In this document: one piece after another, positions 32,775 to 43,561 of the stretch
Layout of the letters: every line of letters starts with the position of its first letter
Numbering within the stretch: the stretch's first letter is position 1
DNA from: Eledone cirrhosa
Taxonomy: Eukaryota; Mollusca; Cephalopoda; Octopoda; Eledonidae
Direction: 5' to 3'
Assembly (NCBI GenBank): GCA_964016885.1
Contig: OZ024743.1
Coordinates: 163,310,642-163,374,641 of the forward strand
DNA length: 64,000 nucleotides
Program-made: the position numbers and the translations under genes
The notes under the pieces: model-generated
Databases searched by the model: none
Told to the model about the DNA's origin: nothing
The model's input: the letters and a program-made list of their open reading frames with translations, nothing else

Positions 32775-33094
32775 GTATATCCCCCACCTACAGTCCACTG
32801 TCTTCAATACTCTCTGATACACCTCTCCTGTCCCACAATACATAGAAGCATGGAAAGCTGCTCTCTCACAGTCTTGCTGCCATGACAAAGGGTGGTTGTG
32901 GTGACAAATAGCATCCAGTTCACACTGTCAGATAAAAAGCACCCAATCCACACTGTAATGTGGTTGGCATTAGGAAGGGGTATCCAGCCATAGAAACCAA
33001 ACCAGAAACAGTTTTGTATGAGCAAGACATGGTCATCCAACCTAACTTGTCTCATAATATGACAACCCATCAAACCCATGCAAGCATGGAAAAT

Positions 33095-33140
<46 letters not shown>
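32775..33140 (+). mobile_element. RTE 3' UTR with (GAT)n tail
   Basis: Plus-strand RTE 3' UTR (CACACTGTAATGTGGTTGGC, CCCATGCAAGCATGGAAAA) followed by about 45 bp of GAT. It sits about 75 bp from the host exon on its donor side. Confidence 0.85.
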
Positions 33141-33141
<1 letters not shown>

Positions 33142-33216
33142 TTCCCTATCTAGCTTCAAAATATATATACCATAATATATATATACCATATATATATACC
33201 ATAATAAATAACTTAC

Positions 33217-33345
33217 CAGGTTCCAGTTTCTTCACTTTGCTGCAGGTTTCACAACAAATACTCTCTGTTTGTTGTAAGTAACAACGTGATATATCAGTCA
33301 AGACAGCATTACACAAGTAGTTGCTTTGGTCTCCATAACGACATT
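33217..33345 (-). CDS. internal exon of a PLAC-like module gene
   Basis: On the minus strand the acceptor CTGTTTCCTTCACAG is followed by 129 bp and a consensus donor (CCTG|GTAAGT). Read in phase 1 it encodes Glu plus 42 residues, beginning CRYGDQS and containing RCYLQQTE and ICCETCSK. The six cysteines fall as C, C, C, CC, C, matching the exon at 59945-60067 (CEYGD ... MCYQ ... LCCETCPK) and the last exon at 15240-15382. The exon length keeps the frame (2 + 126 + 1). Conservation of frame, splice sites and module among three exons is strong evidence for a real gene. The module resembles PLAC domains; the identity of the whole protein is inferred only. Confidence 0.82.
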
Positions 33346-33363
33346 CTGTGAAGGAAACAGTAA

Positions 33364-33665
33364 AAGGTGCATGGCTTGGTAGTTAGGGTGTTTGGCTGAT
33401 GTTTGCAAGGTCATGAGTTCAATTCCTGATGGTGAGTTTTGTCCTTGGACAACATACTTTATATCAAATTGGTTCAGTCCATTCAGCTAGAAAAAATGTG
33501 TTGTATGCGTAATTCTCATGCACTGTATCATACTGAATCTCCCTGAAAATTGTGTTAAGGTTACACTTATTTGTGAATGCTCAGCCACTTATACGTTAAT
33601 TTCATGAGCAGGCTGTTCCATTGATCAAACAACTGGAATACTCACTGTTGGAACTGTTGGAGATT
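33364..33665 (+). mobile_element. tRNA-derived SINE, family 2
   Basis: Head with GCATGGCTTGGTAGTTAGGG and B box GAGTTCAATTCC; body ends around ATGAGCAGGCTGTTCCATTG. It starts about 18 bp upstream of the host exon's 3' splice site, antisense to the gene. Confidence 0.8.
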
Positions 33666-33669
33666 CAAC

Positions 33670-35340
33670 CTATCCAAAATTGCCTTTCTGTGAAACAAAT
33701 GTATTTAATTTAAACGATTCCCATTTAACCCTGATGTAACCAAACCACCTAAAACTTCCCTTAGTTCTACTATACTAAGCTGTTTAATTTAAAGTGGTGG
33801 TATTTATATAAAATCTTCCATCATAATTTTATGAAAGAACCTTTGTTAAGTTATGATCCAAACAACAGCTTAATTACGAAAAAGTTTGTTATTTTACTAA
33901 ATCTTCTAAATTCTTAATTATTTTCATAATTAATTGAAGCCCATATGCAGTGCCTTTCATTAGAAATCTGGTAACAAAAGGGTTTATATATTAGTTTAAT
34001 GCAAGAATGTTTTGATAAGTTACATTACAAACACCATCTTAGCAATGAAATAATAATTTTGGAAAATCCTTCCAAGTTCTTCATTAATTAATTGAAATAC
34101 ATTGTATCTCATTAGAAATATGGTCACCAAAGAGTTTTACAGAGTAATTTGAAATGTTGGATTCCAAGTGTAGAAATCACTATAAGTTATAATGGTTTTA
34201 GAAAATCAGGTAAAATACCTTACGACTTGAATTTGAGAGGTACAGAGTTTGATTTGCTGTAGTAGACACCGGCCACTTTTTCTTGTCTAAAACTATTATT
34301 TATAATGATTTCTGCATTTGGATTCCAATGTTTCAAATTTCAAATCAACCAAGTACCTTGATAAATCATAAGATTAAACTGAAATTTAACAATGGTTTCT
34401 AACATGAGCAGATTACCTTAAATTAGTGGTGGATTAGGGGAGGGAAGACTGACAGGGCTGTAATCAGGGGCCCTAAAATATTTAAGTAGTCCCAAATTAA
34501 TTTTTTTGCTGCCATAAATAATACTCAAGCATCCAAAAGAAATTTTCAGCCAGTGGTCTCATGCAAGCTTAACCTACCCTTGCCTGAAATATTTGGTAGT
34601 AGTGGAGATACAGTTGATTAAATCAAGTCCAGTACATGACTAGTACTTATTTTATTTTGGTACTTGTCGTATTCATCGTTTCTTCCACAACAAATAGACT
34701 TTGCTTCAAGTTAACATATGGTTCTTATTTATAATTATGTTGAAATATTTTAATTTAATTAGGAATCCTTTTACATGGGTGATTTTGTTTCGTAGCACCA
34801 GAGCCAGTTTTTACTGAGAAGATATCAAAAGATTTAACCTTTTTATGAACATATTTTTAATGAAATACACCGTATTTCAATTGATTCAAGAAGAATTTTG
34901 AAGGATTTACTAAAATTATTAATTATTTTATTACTAAGAAAGTAACTTAACATATAAAATTATGTTGGAAGATTTTAATTTAAAATTTATGTTTTTGTTT
35001 CATAGAATCAGCCAGTTTTGACAAGGTTGCTATAAACGGGTTAAATGAAAAAAACTATACCAACATATTCAAAATCAGAAGAATTCTGTGTGGATGGTAT
35101 CTATAATACTAAAATCTCAGATATAAATAGATATGGAAATGAGAATGCTGTAAAACATATGGGTATAGATTTCATAAGAGAGATGGCCTAAGAGAATTGG
35201 TGACAGAAGGAATAATTATTACACTGTTGAAGTGGAAGATTTGTGACATTCGTAACAAAGAGAAATTTCAAATAAAAGCCATCCATGTGGATATATGGAG
35301 AGTCATAATAATGTAAGGGATAGCTTTAGTCATAGTAACA
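33670..35340. other. low-copy intron sequence
   Basis: No transposon protein or SINE is visible apart from possible short SINE debris near 34600-34680. Two diverged copies of a roughly 165-bp AT-rich unit lie at about 33840-33945 and 34005-34110. This looks like original intron sequence of the host gene. Confidence 0.5.
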
Positions 35341-35396
35341 GTTTACTTATATATATATGTGTGTGTGCATGGTGTGTAAACATATATATATATGTA

Positions 35397-35402
<6 letters not shown>

Positions 35403-35466
<64 letters not shown>
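35403..35466. repeat. (TA)n microsatellite
   Basis: About 64 bp of TA immediately left of a palindrome. Confidence 0.9.
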
Positions 35467-35471
<5 letters not shown>

Positions 35472-35702
35472 TAAAATAACAGATTAAAGTTTAAGCAAAG
35501 AATCGCTGCTTTCACCCTTAACGGGATCTTCTGAAAATCCCGTTAAGGGTGAAAGCAGCGATTCTTTGCTTAAACTTTAATCTGTTATTTTAATAAATAT
35601 TTGCTCTACGGTTCTTATATATTTGATATATATTTTCCTTATCGAGCCCTCTTTGGATTTTAGTCTTCAATTTTATTATTATTACTATTATTATTATTAT
35701 TA

Positions 35703-35720
<18 letters not shown>
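35464..35720. mobile_element. head-to-head Penelope-like ends forming a palindrome
   Basis: The arms 35464-35527 and 35537-35600 are exact inverted copies around CTTCTGAAA. The right arm continues into a PLE-like end (CGGTTCTTATATATTTGATA, (ATT)n) that is also present once at 53816-53925. The axis falls at the degenerate hammerhead core (CAGAAGATCC in each arm). Confidence 0.75.
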
Positions 35721-35735
<15 letters not shown>

Positions 35736-35744
35736 CAACCCTGA

Positions 35745-36072
35745 TGGTATCCAATGATGTTGACATGTTCTTCTTTTTGGTAAATATCATCTTGGTTAAG
35801 AGAGTGGGACTGGCTTTGTGCAGTGCCTTTGCTCACTATAAAAGCTTCACGGCACAGGCATTGTTTTATATCTGGAGATCTCTCTGCACTTGTCGTCACA
35901 TGGTACCATGGGCCCAGCACTATGTGTCAATAATTGTCACAAGCGTAGTGTTTGTACCAGAGTTTTCAAGTCGCTGGCTGGACTAAAAAGTCACACTCGT
36001 TCAGCGCATCGGTGGGGGTTCTCCTACATGGATATAAAGTAGTGGCCGTACTCGAAAACGAGTTGGCAGCCA

Positions 36073-36075
<3 letters not shown>
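35745..36075 (+). pseudogene. possible LINE 3' end with C2H2-like finger
   Basis: The segment 35935-36010 reads [19 protein letters not shown], a C2H2-like finger often found at the C-terminus of LINE polyproteins, followed by about 65 bp to (TA)n. Upstream sequence is not recognised. Low confidence. Confidence 0.35.
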
Positions 36076-36142
<67 letters not shown>

Positions 36143-36209
36143 GTATGTGTGTATATATATATATATACATATATATATGTATGTGTGTATATATACATAT
36201 ATATATATA

Positions 36210-37098
36210 CAGTGTACGGACGATATTTGTTCGCAAGATGACTGTCTAGGAAAAAGTAACACAGTAGTTTTATTTTTTAAGATATATTTATCAAACTTGG
36301 GTCAGTTTGTCTTCATGACTTGTTCTTTCGATCTCACTCGATAAACCCGCTATTGGCTTTGATGACGGCCTCAAGGCAGCCTCGGAACTGGCTACAGGCC
36401 TTCGTCACTGTCCCTCGACTTAGGCCCCTAAAGGCACTTGTGATCCTGGCCTTCAGATCGTCTTTCGTATTTCAGCTAGATCTGTTGGTGTCTCGTTCCA
36501 CTGCACCCCACACAAAAAAGTTGAGGGGGTTGCAGTCAGGCGAGCTGGGAGGCCAGATGTCAGGTGAAGTGTGGTCGACGAAGTTCTCTGACAGCCAGGC
36601 TTGGGTCTTTCGGCTGGTATGGCAGGGTGCTGAGTCTTGCTGCCACACATACGGCCTACCTGAAGCTACCTGGTCGATCCAGGGCTTTACTACCTCGCTC
36701 AGAACGCGGATGTAGCCATTGGTGTTCAGCTTGAGGCCCTCAGGGAAGAAGTGAGGTGGCATGACATCACCTTGACTGCTGACGACACCTAAGACCAATG
36801 TTGTCGCTGGAAACTTTGTCTGCATGACTCTGGGCACATCTTTGGATGAGACAGCGAGCCACCTGTTCTTCTGGGAGTTGATCTTCTGGTCTTATTTGTC
36901 CTCCCGGCACGGATTCCAAGAAGAACTCCGTGTCTCTTCCACAAATTTGGAGGTTCAAAATTATTCATAATCAATTATTCTGAAAATAAATAATGGAAAT
37001 ATAGTCACTGTTTTTATGAAGACAAGAGTGACAACGGAAGTAAAAAAAATTTGCATAAAATTAGCAGTTGAAAATTGCAAACAAATGTCGTCCGCACC

Positions 37099-37101
<3 letters not shown>
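36210..37101 (-). mobile_element. mariner-type transposon, 892 bp, N-terminus deleted
   Basis: The ends CAGTGTACGGACGATATTTG (36210) and, inverted, CAGGGTGCGGACGACATTTG (37101) form imperfect inverted repeats of about 28 bp, each flanked by TA as expected for this superfamily. The element is shorter than usual because the region encoding the helix-turn-helix half is missing. Confidence 0.88.
36440..36974 (-). pseudogene. mariner transposase catalytic domain, frameshifted
   Basis: From 36837 down, one minus-strand frame reads TKFPATTLVLGVVSSQGDVM, VKPWIDQVASGRPYVWQQDS (second catalytic Asp), APCHTSRKTQAWLSENF and WPPSSPDCNPLNFFVWG (third catalytic Asp). The preceding codons, in shifted frames to 36974, cover INSQKNRWLA and the weak remnant DTEFFLE near the first Asp. 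The DNA-binding N-terminus is absent. The protein would excise and insert the element by cut and paste; this copy cannot. Confidence 0.88.
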
Positions 37102-37150
<49 letters not shown>

Positions 37151-37151
<1 letters not shown>

Positions 37152-37640
37152 CTCAATTAGGCATCTACCATTAGGCATCTAACCATACTCTGAACGCCTT
37201 GCTTCCCTGGGCATGGATACATTGAAGCTCTGATGTCTGGCAACTGACTTGGTAAACACCCACAAAATTATTAACCATCTTGCCAACAAAAACCCTGAGC
37301 ACCTTTTGATTTCCATGTGTCTAACACATGTGAGCATGCCTACAAAGTCAGAAAACAGCACAGCTCCCATGACTTTTGGAAACATTTTTTCACGGTCAGA
37401 GTTGCTGAAGCATGGAACAAACTACCTGCATCAGTTGTTAGCTGTCGAGACACTGCATCCTTTAAAACCTCCATGCTTTCTGAGATTCGCCAACACTGCA
37501 CCTGATGTCCCCCCTCCATAGACACACACATGTATTTCATGACTCATACACTGCTCATTTTCTTGACATTTGAACATTATTCTATGTACTATAGATGCAC
37601 CTTTGATGAGTTGTAGTGCACCTGAGCAATGTACACAATG
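37151..37640 (+). mobile_element. CR1/L2-like LINE fragment, copy 4
   Basis: Plus-strand 3' fragment beginning at the codons for SIRHLPYSERLAS-like sequence, frameshifted, with AEAWNKLPASVVSCRDTASF and the standard 3' UTR. A 20-bp duplication (TTAGGCATCTA) marks its start. The tail is (TTC)n instead of (ATT)n. Confidence 0.85.
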
Positions 37641-37752
37641 ATTTCTTCTTCTTCTTCTTCTTCTTCTTCTTCTTCTTCTTCTTCTTCTTCTTCTTCTTCT
37701 TCTTCTTCGTCTTCTTCTTCTTCTTCTTCTTCTTATTATTATTATTATTATT
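37641..37752. repeat. (TTC)n then (TTA)n microsatellite
   Basis: About 90 bp of TTC followed by TTA/ATT triplets. The long poly-Phe frame across it is not a gene. Confidence 0.95.
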
Positions 37753-37971
37753 CTTGGCGACCTACGTAGTAAATCGTATCATCGTGAGCTCCGCAAAGGT
37801 TTGTTATTTTCAGTTATTTAAAATTGCCATTTATGGAAAATTTTTATTGTTAACTATATATAAGTGCACATACATTGATTTCTGAAAAGGACACTGAAAA
37901 ATATTGGGGCCTTGAGCCCAAAATTTAAACTTTTTATAATTATCAAACAAAAAATTTTTATTTGAAAAATA

Positions 37972-39892
37972 ATGGATGACTCAGATTCACTCCTTCCTCA
38001 CAATCCAACACCTCACACCGACACCACCATTGTAAACATTGCTACGTTTGCCAACACTGGAATTGTAAGCAGTAGCAATATTTTAAATTTGTCTCAGGCA
38101 GACGTTCATTTCCCGCCATTACCAATGACTGCAGGTGTTAAAGCCACCACCACCACCACCACCGCGACAACCACCACCCCCACCACCACCACCACAGCGG
38201 CAACAGAAACAAAAGAAAAAAATAAATTAACTCATGATATCGAAATGAATTCAACCAAAATGAACTCTTCCACACCGAACACCACTGACGCCACCACCAC
38301 CACAATTGAAACTAAAATTAACAATAGCCAAAATAACGATAATAACAACAGCAACAATGAAATTAAGAAAACTACCCTGAATTTTGCCAGAGTAGCAAAA
38401 ACGTGCGAAGCGATCTAGGTAACTCAGGAAGAATTAGATGAAGCCAAAGGAATGGTAAAGAAAGATGGGTACAGGGTCAGCCCCCCTCCCACCTAATAAA
38501 ATGGAGCAACGTCGCCTATGCACCGTGTCTTATCGGACAATAAACATAAAATCGCGCCGAGTGGAACGGGCATCTGAGTCCCAAATCCAAAAAGCTTTGG
38601 GACATGTGTGGGCAAAAAAAACCACATCAGACGTGGGCAGAAGTATGGAACCGTGGACGTGTTCTTTGAAACACCACAGGAGGCCAGAGAACACTCCATG
38701 GCCCAATTAAGAAGTGACGACTTCACACTCATCCCAAGCTATTGTGGCCAGAGACTTGTGAAGATCAGGGTGACCCACGTTCCACCGGCCATCGAAATTC
38801 CCTGGCTAATGGCTGCCGTCCTCACCGGCATCGAGGCCAACACCAAAATAATAGAAATAGCAAAAGAAAAGCAGGAGAACTGGTCCGGATCTGGGATGGA
38901 GCTCCTGATCCAAGCGGACCATAAAAGCAATGAGGAGATCCCAGAGGTAATAGACCTCACTGACGGCAGCCACCTCACCGTAATCGTCGAGGGCAGAAGA
39001 CCTAGGTGTGTCGTTTGTGGTGAAGGAACCCACCTAAGGGCTTTCTGCCCTCAGGCTAAAAGGTTGAGGCCACCTCTCTTACCCACCCCAGTGACTCAAC
39101 CATCAACACCACCAGCAGCAGAAATAGCAGCAACAGCAGAAGCAACTGTAACAGCAACAACCGCAGCAACAGTAGCAAAACCAACACCACCACCACCCAA
39201 CGCCCCAAAACTAGCACCAGCGCCTACACCATCCACCACGCCACAACCAAAACCAACGCCTGTGGAGGATTTTCCACTCCCCGGCTTATCGCAACTGGAG
39301 ACAGATTGTGACGACGAGGAGTGGGAAACGGTATCAGGAAAAAAGAAAGAAAAAATTCTCTTCCTTCCCCCTGAAAAAACAAAATACAGAGGGAAACAAA
39401 TAAATTATCGAACAAGAAAGTTAAGACAGATATGCCACCATCCACACCGGCATCACCAACCCCATCACCATAAACACCAACACCATCACCATCATTAACC
39501 ACAACACCACCATCACCAACACCACAAACGTCACCAAAAAGCGAAACAGAAACAAACCCACAACAAACGCAAACAAAACAAAACAACCAAAACGATACAC
39601 ACTACACAGCATTAAATTTGAACAACAACCAATTATTACACTACATGCAACACAACACCAGCATCACAGAAAAAGACTACACAACAACCCAAAAGTCACA
39701 CCACCTCCACACATACAAATCCCTCGCATCACACAGAAAACGTACACGACACTAAAACAAAAATTCCCCAAAGACATCGGAGACTTCCGACAAACACTCT
39801 CCAGGAGGATTTATAAGGATATCCTTCCGGAGGACGCCACAAGCAGTGAAAAGGATGGACAAACCATCCTTCCTCTACAAGAAGTAAAGTAA
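37972..39892 (+). pseudogene. Tx1-like LINE ORF1 (gag-like, CCHC)
   Basis: The ATG at 37972 opens a Thr/Asn-rich N-terminus (MDDSDSLLPHNPTPHTD; DVHFPPLPM). After a TAG at 38416 and a frameshift near 38600 the conserved core follows: KYGTVDVFFETPQEA, FTLIPSYCGQRLVKIRVTHV, IEIPWLMAAVL, and the zinc knuckle CVVCGEGTHLRAFC (C-x2-C-x4-H-x4-C). A Pro/Thr/Ala-rich stretch leads, through two more frame changes, to a C-terminus ending LPLQEVK. ORF1 proteins bind LINE RNA. The poly-His run near 39440-39496 is an out-of-frame reading. ORF2 starts 34 bp later. Confidence 0.78.
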
Positions 39893-39926
39893 GTGGTCTT
39901 TCCCATCTTTTCCACTCCATTTCAAC

Positions 39927-42900
39927 ATGACCTCACTCAGAATAGGCAGCATAAATGCACATGGCTTGGGGTCGTCATGGAAGCAGAGCCACCTGCTCAA
40001 TGACCTCAGGTCACTAAACATAGATGTAGTGGCCATCAGCGAGACCAGAATCTCCGAAGCACGGGCCTTCGCACCGATCTTCGGCGGCTATGATGTGTAC
40101 GCATCTCCCAGCCGTCCGGGATCGGGGGGAGGAGTTGCTGTGCTTTTTCGGAGAGGTTTGGATCTCGCTATACAGGCCATCTTCCTGGACCCAGAGGGTA
40201 AGTTGGTGGTGCTAGACGTGACCAGCGGAGACGGGCAAGCTTTCAGGCTAGTGGCCGTCTATTCCCCGACAGGAGCAGGGCGGCCTGATTTCTTCCGGCG
40301 TCTGGAGACCTTTCTTGAAACGTCCCGCTCTTTAGTGTTAGTGGGCGACTGGAACGGGATCTTAGATGCACGCTGGGACTGTGTGGGATTAGCGGATAGG
40401 GGATGAGGGTGCAAGAGCCTCACCAACTTGCTCAGGCGTTTTGAACTGCCTGACAGGTACCGATTGGATTTCCCGAATGTGCCAATGTGGACTTGGACAA
40501 ACCGCATCGGGTCATCCAGATCATATCTAGAGAGAGTATTTTGTAGGGAAATAGATAGGTCTAGCATAGGCTGTCCACAATTCAAGATAGTCAGCTACAC
40601 GGACCACAAATTCGTGATCTGTGTACTTGACTTATATAGGCTTCATAGACGAGGACCCAGCTACTGGAAGCTAAACGCGTCCTTACCAGCGCGCAAGGCC
40701 TACAGAGACCGGATTAGCGAACTAGTTAAGCGGGCGTTGACGGGGGCCATCGTCAACAACAAGTGGTGGTTTGCTCTGAAAAGAGCGATTAGAATAGAGT
40801 CCATTAGGTTTAGTAAGGCTTTAGCAATAGAGAAAAATAGAGCAGAGGGAGAACTAGTTAGAAAATTAGACGAGGCGCTTAGCAAAGGCATCGCGACCGA
40901 CGTACTTGCGGCGAAATTGGCCCTTGACTAATTCTTCAATGCAAAGCACGAAGGCTGCGTTGTCAGAGCTAGGGTGCGTGCTCTCAAACACGAGGGGACG
41001 AAAGTCATTCAAGGGGCCCGAGTGGCGGAGGCGCGTCGAGGCAACAAGGCCACGATCCGGTCTTTGGTGGACCACGACGGACGCATGCTACTCGATCCCG
41101 GGCGAATGTGTGAAGCGTTTCAGCGACACTTCGCACAGCTGTTCGGGGGCAGCGGCGGGCCGGATCGAGGGATGGACTTTAGTGTCTACCTCGACGGACA
41201 AGCCGATAACAGCCGCTGAAGTACGGGAGGCAATGACTGGCTGCACAAGGGGTAAATCGCCTGGTTTGGATGGTCTGCCCTATGGACTTTACGTACAGAT
41301 GCCAGACTTGTTCGGAGGCCTCTTGGCGGGCGTCTACTGCAACTGGTAACAGAACGGGAGAATTCCCAGCTCTGTGAGCCGAAGAGCTGTAGCGATGCTG
41401 AGAAAGGATCAAGGGGGATAACATAGATAATTTCAAGCCCATAACTCTGCTAAACACAGAGTTCAAGATTTTGGCCAAGGTGCTAGCAAAGAGGTTGGCG
41501 CTTGTCATTGGTGGTCTGGTGGGAGAGGCGCAGACATGCGCCATTCCTCACAGATCCATCCACGACAACCTCCACCTCATGCGATACATCGTAGAGAGAG
41601 TAGCTAGGGAACCTGGCACGGGTGGGTCCTTGATCAATTTAGATCAGTCGAAAGCTTTCGATAGGGTCGACCATCGTTACCTAGCGGTAGTCCTGAGGGC
41701 GGCTGGCTTTGGGCCCGTCTTCAGAGGCTAGATCGCTGCCATGCACAGCGACATCTGCTCTGTGGTGAGAGTGAACGGTCACCTTTCGGAACCGTTCAAC
41801 ATCATGCGCTCGGTCCGCCAAGGATGTCCCTCTTGTACGTATTGACTCTCGAGCCATTACTGCACAAACTGGAGACGTTGAGGGGGGTCCCGCGCGAACT
41901 AGGATGCGGAAGATCCGTGTCAGCATATGCGGACGATGTCACCGTAGTGGTGTCGAACGTCAAACACATCGAGGCGATCGGCACGACACTAAAAGAATAC
42001 GAAGCGGTGACAGGAGCAATGATCAACCAGGAAAAGTCAGTGGGCCTGCAGCTCGGCACCTGGGGAGGCAGGTCCATGCCGTCCAACAGCGTCGTCGGGC
42101 GCTGGACGGACGGACCAGTTAAATTGCTCGGGGTCTGATTCGGTCCAGATCTCCAGACGGACAAAAACTGGGACGAGGTGATGAGCAGGGTGGCTTCTCT
42201 CACCCAGAAATGGGCGGAGATGAAGCTATCCCTGAAAGGTCGAGCGGAGGTGGCTAACGCGTACTTCGCGTCTGTCATCTGCTACTGCATGACCATCGTA
42301 CCTTGTCCTAAGCCCCGCCTGACTGCGCTGGAGCGTTTGCTCTTTCGCTTTTTGTGGACGGGACGCGCTCCGATGGTCAGGCGGTCCATCTGCTGTCAAC
42401 ACCCGCTACGTGGAGGGATGGGCTTGCCGTGGCTGATGATGCGCAGACACGCGCTCAGGCTACGACATCTCCACCTCTTCCTCGACGGTGATCAGGTGTG
42501 GTCGCCGTTTGCTAGACGCGTCTTTCCCCAGCTCGTCTCCTTGACGGAGCTGCAGTCCTGGGTCAAGCGAAGACCGAGAGGGAGCGCTTGGAGACTGGAA
42601 TGTCTTCAGGCGCTCACACCCCTCGACCAATCGGGCAATGTAATCGGTGGAAACTCCACCTTGGCGTTCTATAGAGGATTAGTGGAGGGGAAGAGCGACG
42701 ACGTACTTTGGGGAAACTCTGGGCGTCGACGAAAATCAACTAGCCAATCTGTTCGGAAGAACTTTCGGGCCGAGGCCTATGGACAACTTCCAGAAATCTC
42801 TGGCCTGGCAGTGCTACTGAGGAGCTTTGCCAGTTCGGGATAAACTCTACAGGCATGGAAGTGCCGCCAGCCGGGCATGTCCGAGATGCGCGCAGGGCGA

Positions 42901-43294
42901 CGAAACCGTCCTGCACGCACTCGTCCAGTGTCCGAGCATTGCTGACTTGTGGGTTTATGTCGAACACCTGCTGTCGCATGTAGGACGGATCCAGCTATCA
43001 GCTGAGTCCATCGTGACGATTTTCCCGCCCTCTTCCTTTAGCCGGGAAGGGCAGGCGGTTTTTATCTGTCTGGTGGCCATGGCGAAAGAGATAGTATGGT
43101 GGACACGTTTGAAAGGGCTGAAGACGAGCACTTACCTCTTCGGTGATGCCCTGATTAACTTTTTCAAATTTCATTTGAAAAGGAAAAGCAGGGTAGAGAG
43201 GGAAGTGCTCTCTTTCCAGCATTTTGTTGAAAGATGGGTGAGAGAGGCAAGCATGGCCCGAGTGAATGGGCCTACTCTGAGTATGTGTCTGTAA
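39927..43294 (+). pseudogene. Tx1-like LINE ORF2 (endonuclease-RT), multiply interrupted
   Basis: The ATG at 39927 begins an apurinic-type endonuclease: RIGSINAHGLGSS (Asn), VVAISETRIS (Glu), LVLVGDWNGILDA (Asp-x-Asn) and YTDHKFVICV (Asp-His). RT follows: SPGLDGLPYGLY, AKRLALVIGGLVGEAQTCA, INLDQSKAFDRVDHRYLAVV, MRSVRQGCP, SVSAYADDVTVVVSNVKHI. A C-terminal CCHC-like block, ACPRCAQGDETVLHALVQC, precedes the end SMCL at 43294. Stops at about 40404, 40929, 41347, 41730 and 42136 and several indels kill it. The wording of RT matches Tx1/L1-type LINEs rather than RTE or CR1. A second copy runs off the right edge of the window. Confidence 0.88.
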
Positions 43295-43561
43295 ATTAAA
43301 GGTGGAAAACTGGGAGAGGGCACTTGCCCTGGTGGTCAGGGTCACTGTGGCTTTTTAATGGGCTTTCTCCACGAATGTCCCTCGGAAGTCTCCCCCTATT
43401 GGGGAATTTTTTCATTGTTCTATTATTACATCCTCTGTTTTTTGTTTTTTTACATGCAGAAATGCCCTTTTGTACCGTCCTGTATTGTCCTGTACTGTCC
43501 TTAATGTCTACTTTGTGTAAACCCTTGTGGTTAATAAAGAAAGCATTATTATTATTATTAT

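Larger units (their letters stand above)
37755..43561 (+). mobile_element. Tx1/L1-like LINE, nearly full length
   Basis: It carries a 5' leader, a gag-like ORF1 with CCHC knuckle, ORF2 with endonuclease and RT, a 3' UTR with AATAAA at 43530 and an (ATT)n tail. The tail is interrupted by an R4/Dong-like element. GC content is higher than the surroundings. Many stops make it inactive. Confidence 0.85.

Noticed and set aside
37616..37885. Poly-Phe open frame
   Set aside because: It is the (TTC)n tail of a LINE fragment.
39400..39498. Poly-His C-terminus of ORF1
   Set aside because: Out-of-frame reading of CACCAC-rich sequence; the more plausible C-terminus continues in other frames to LPLQEVK at 39892.
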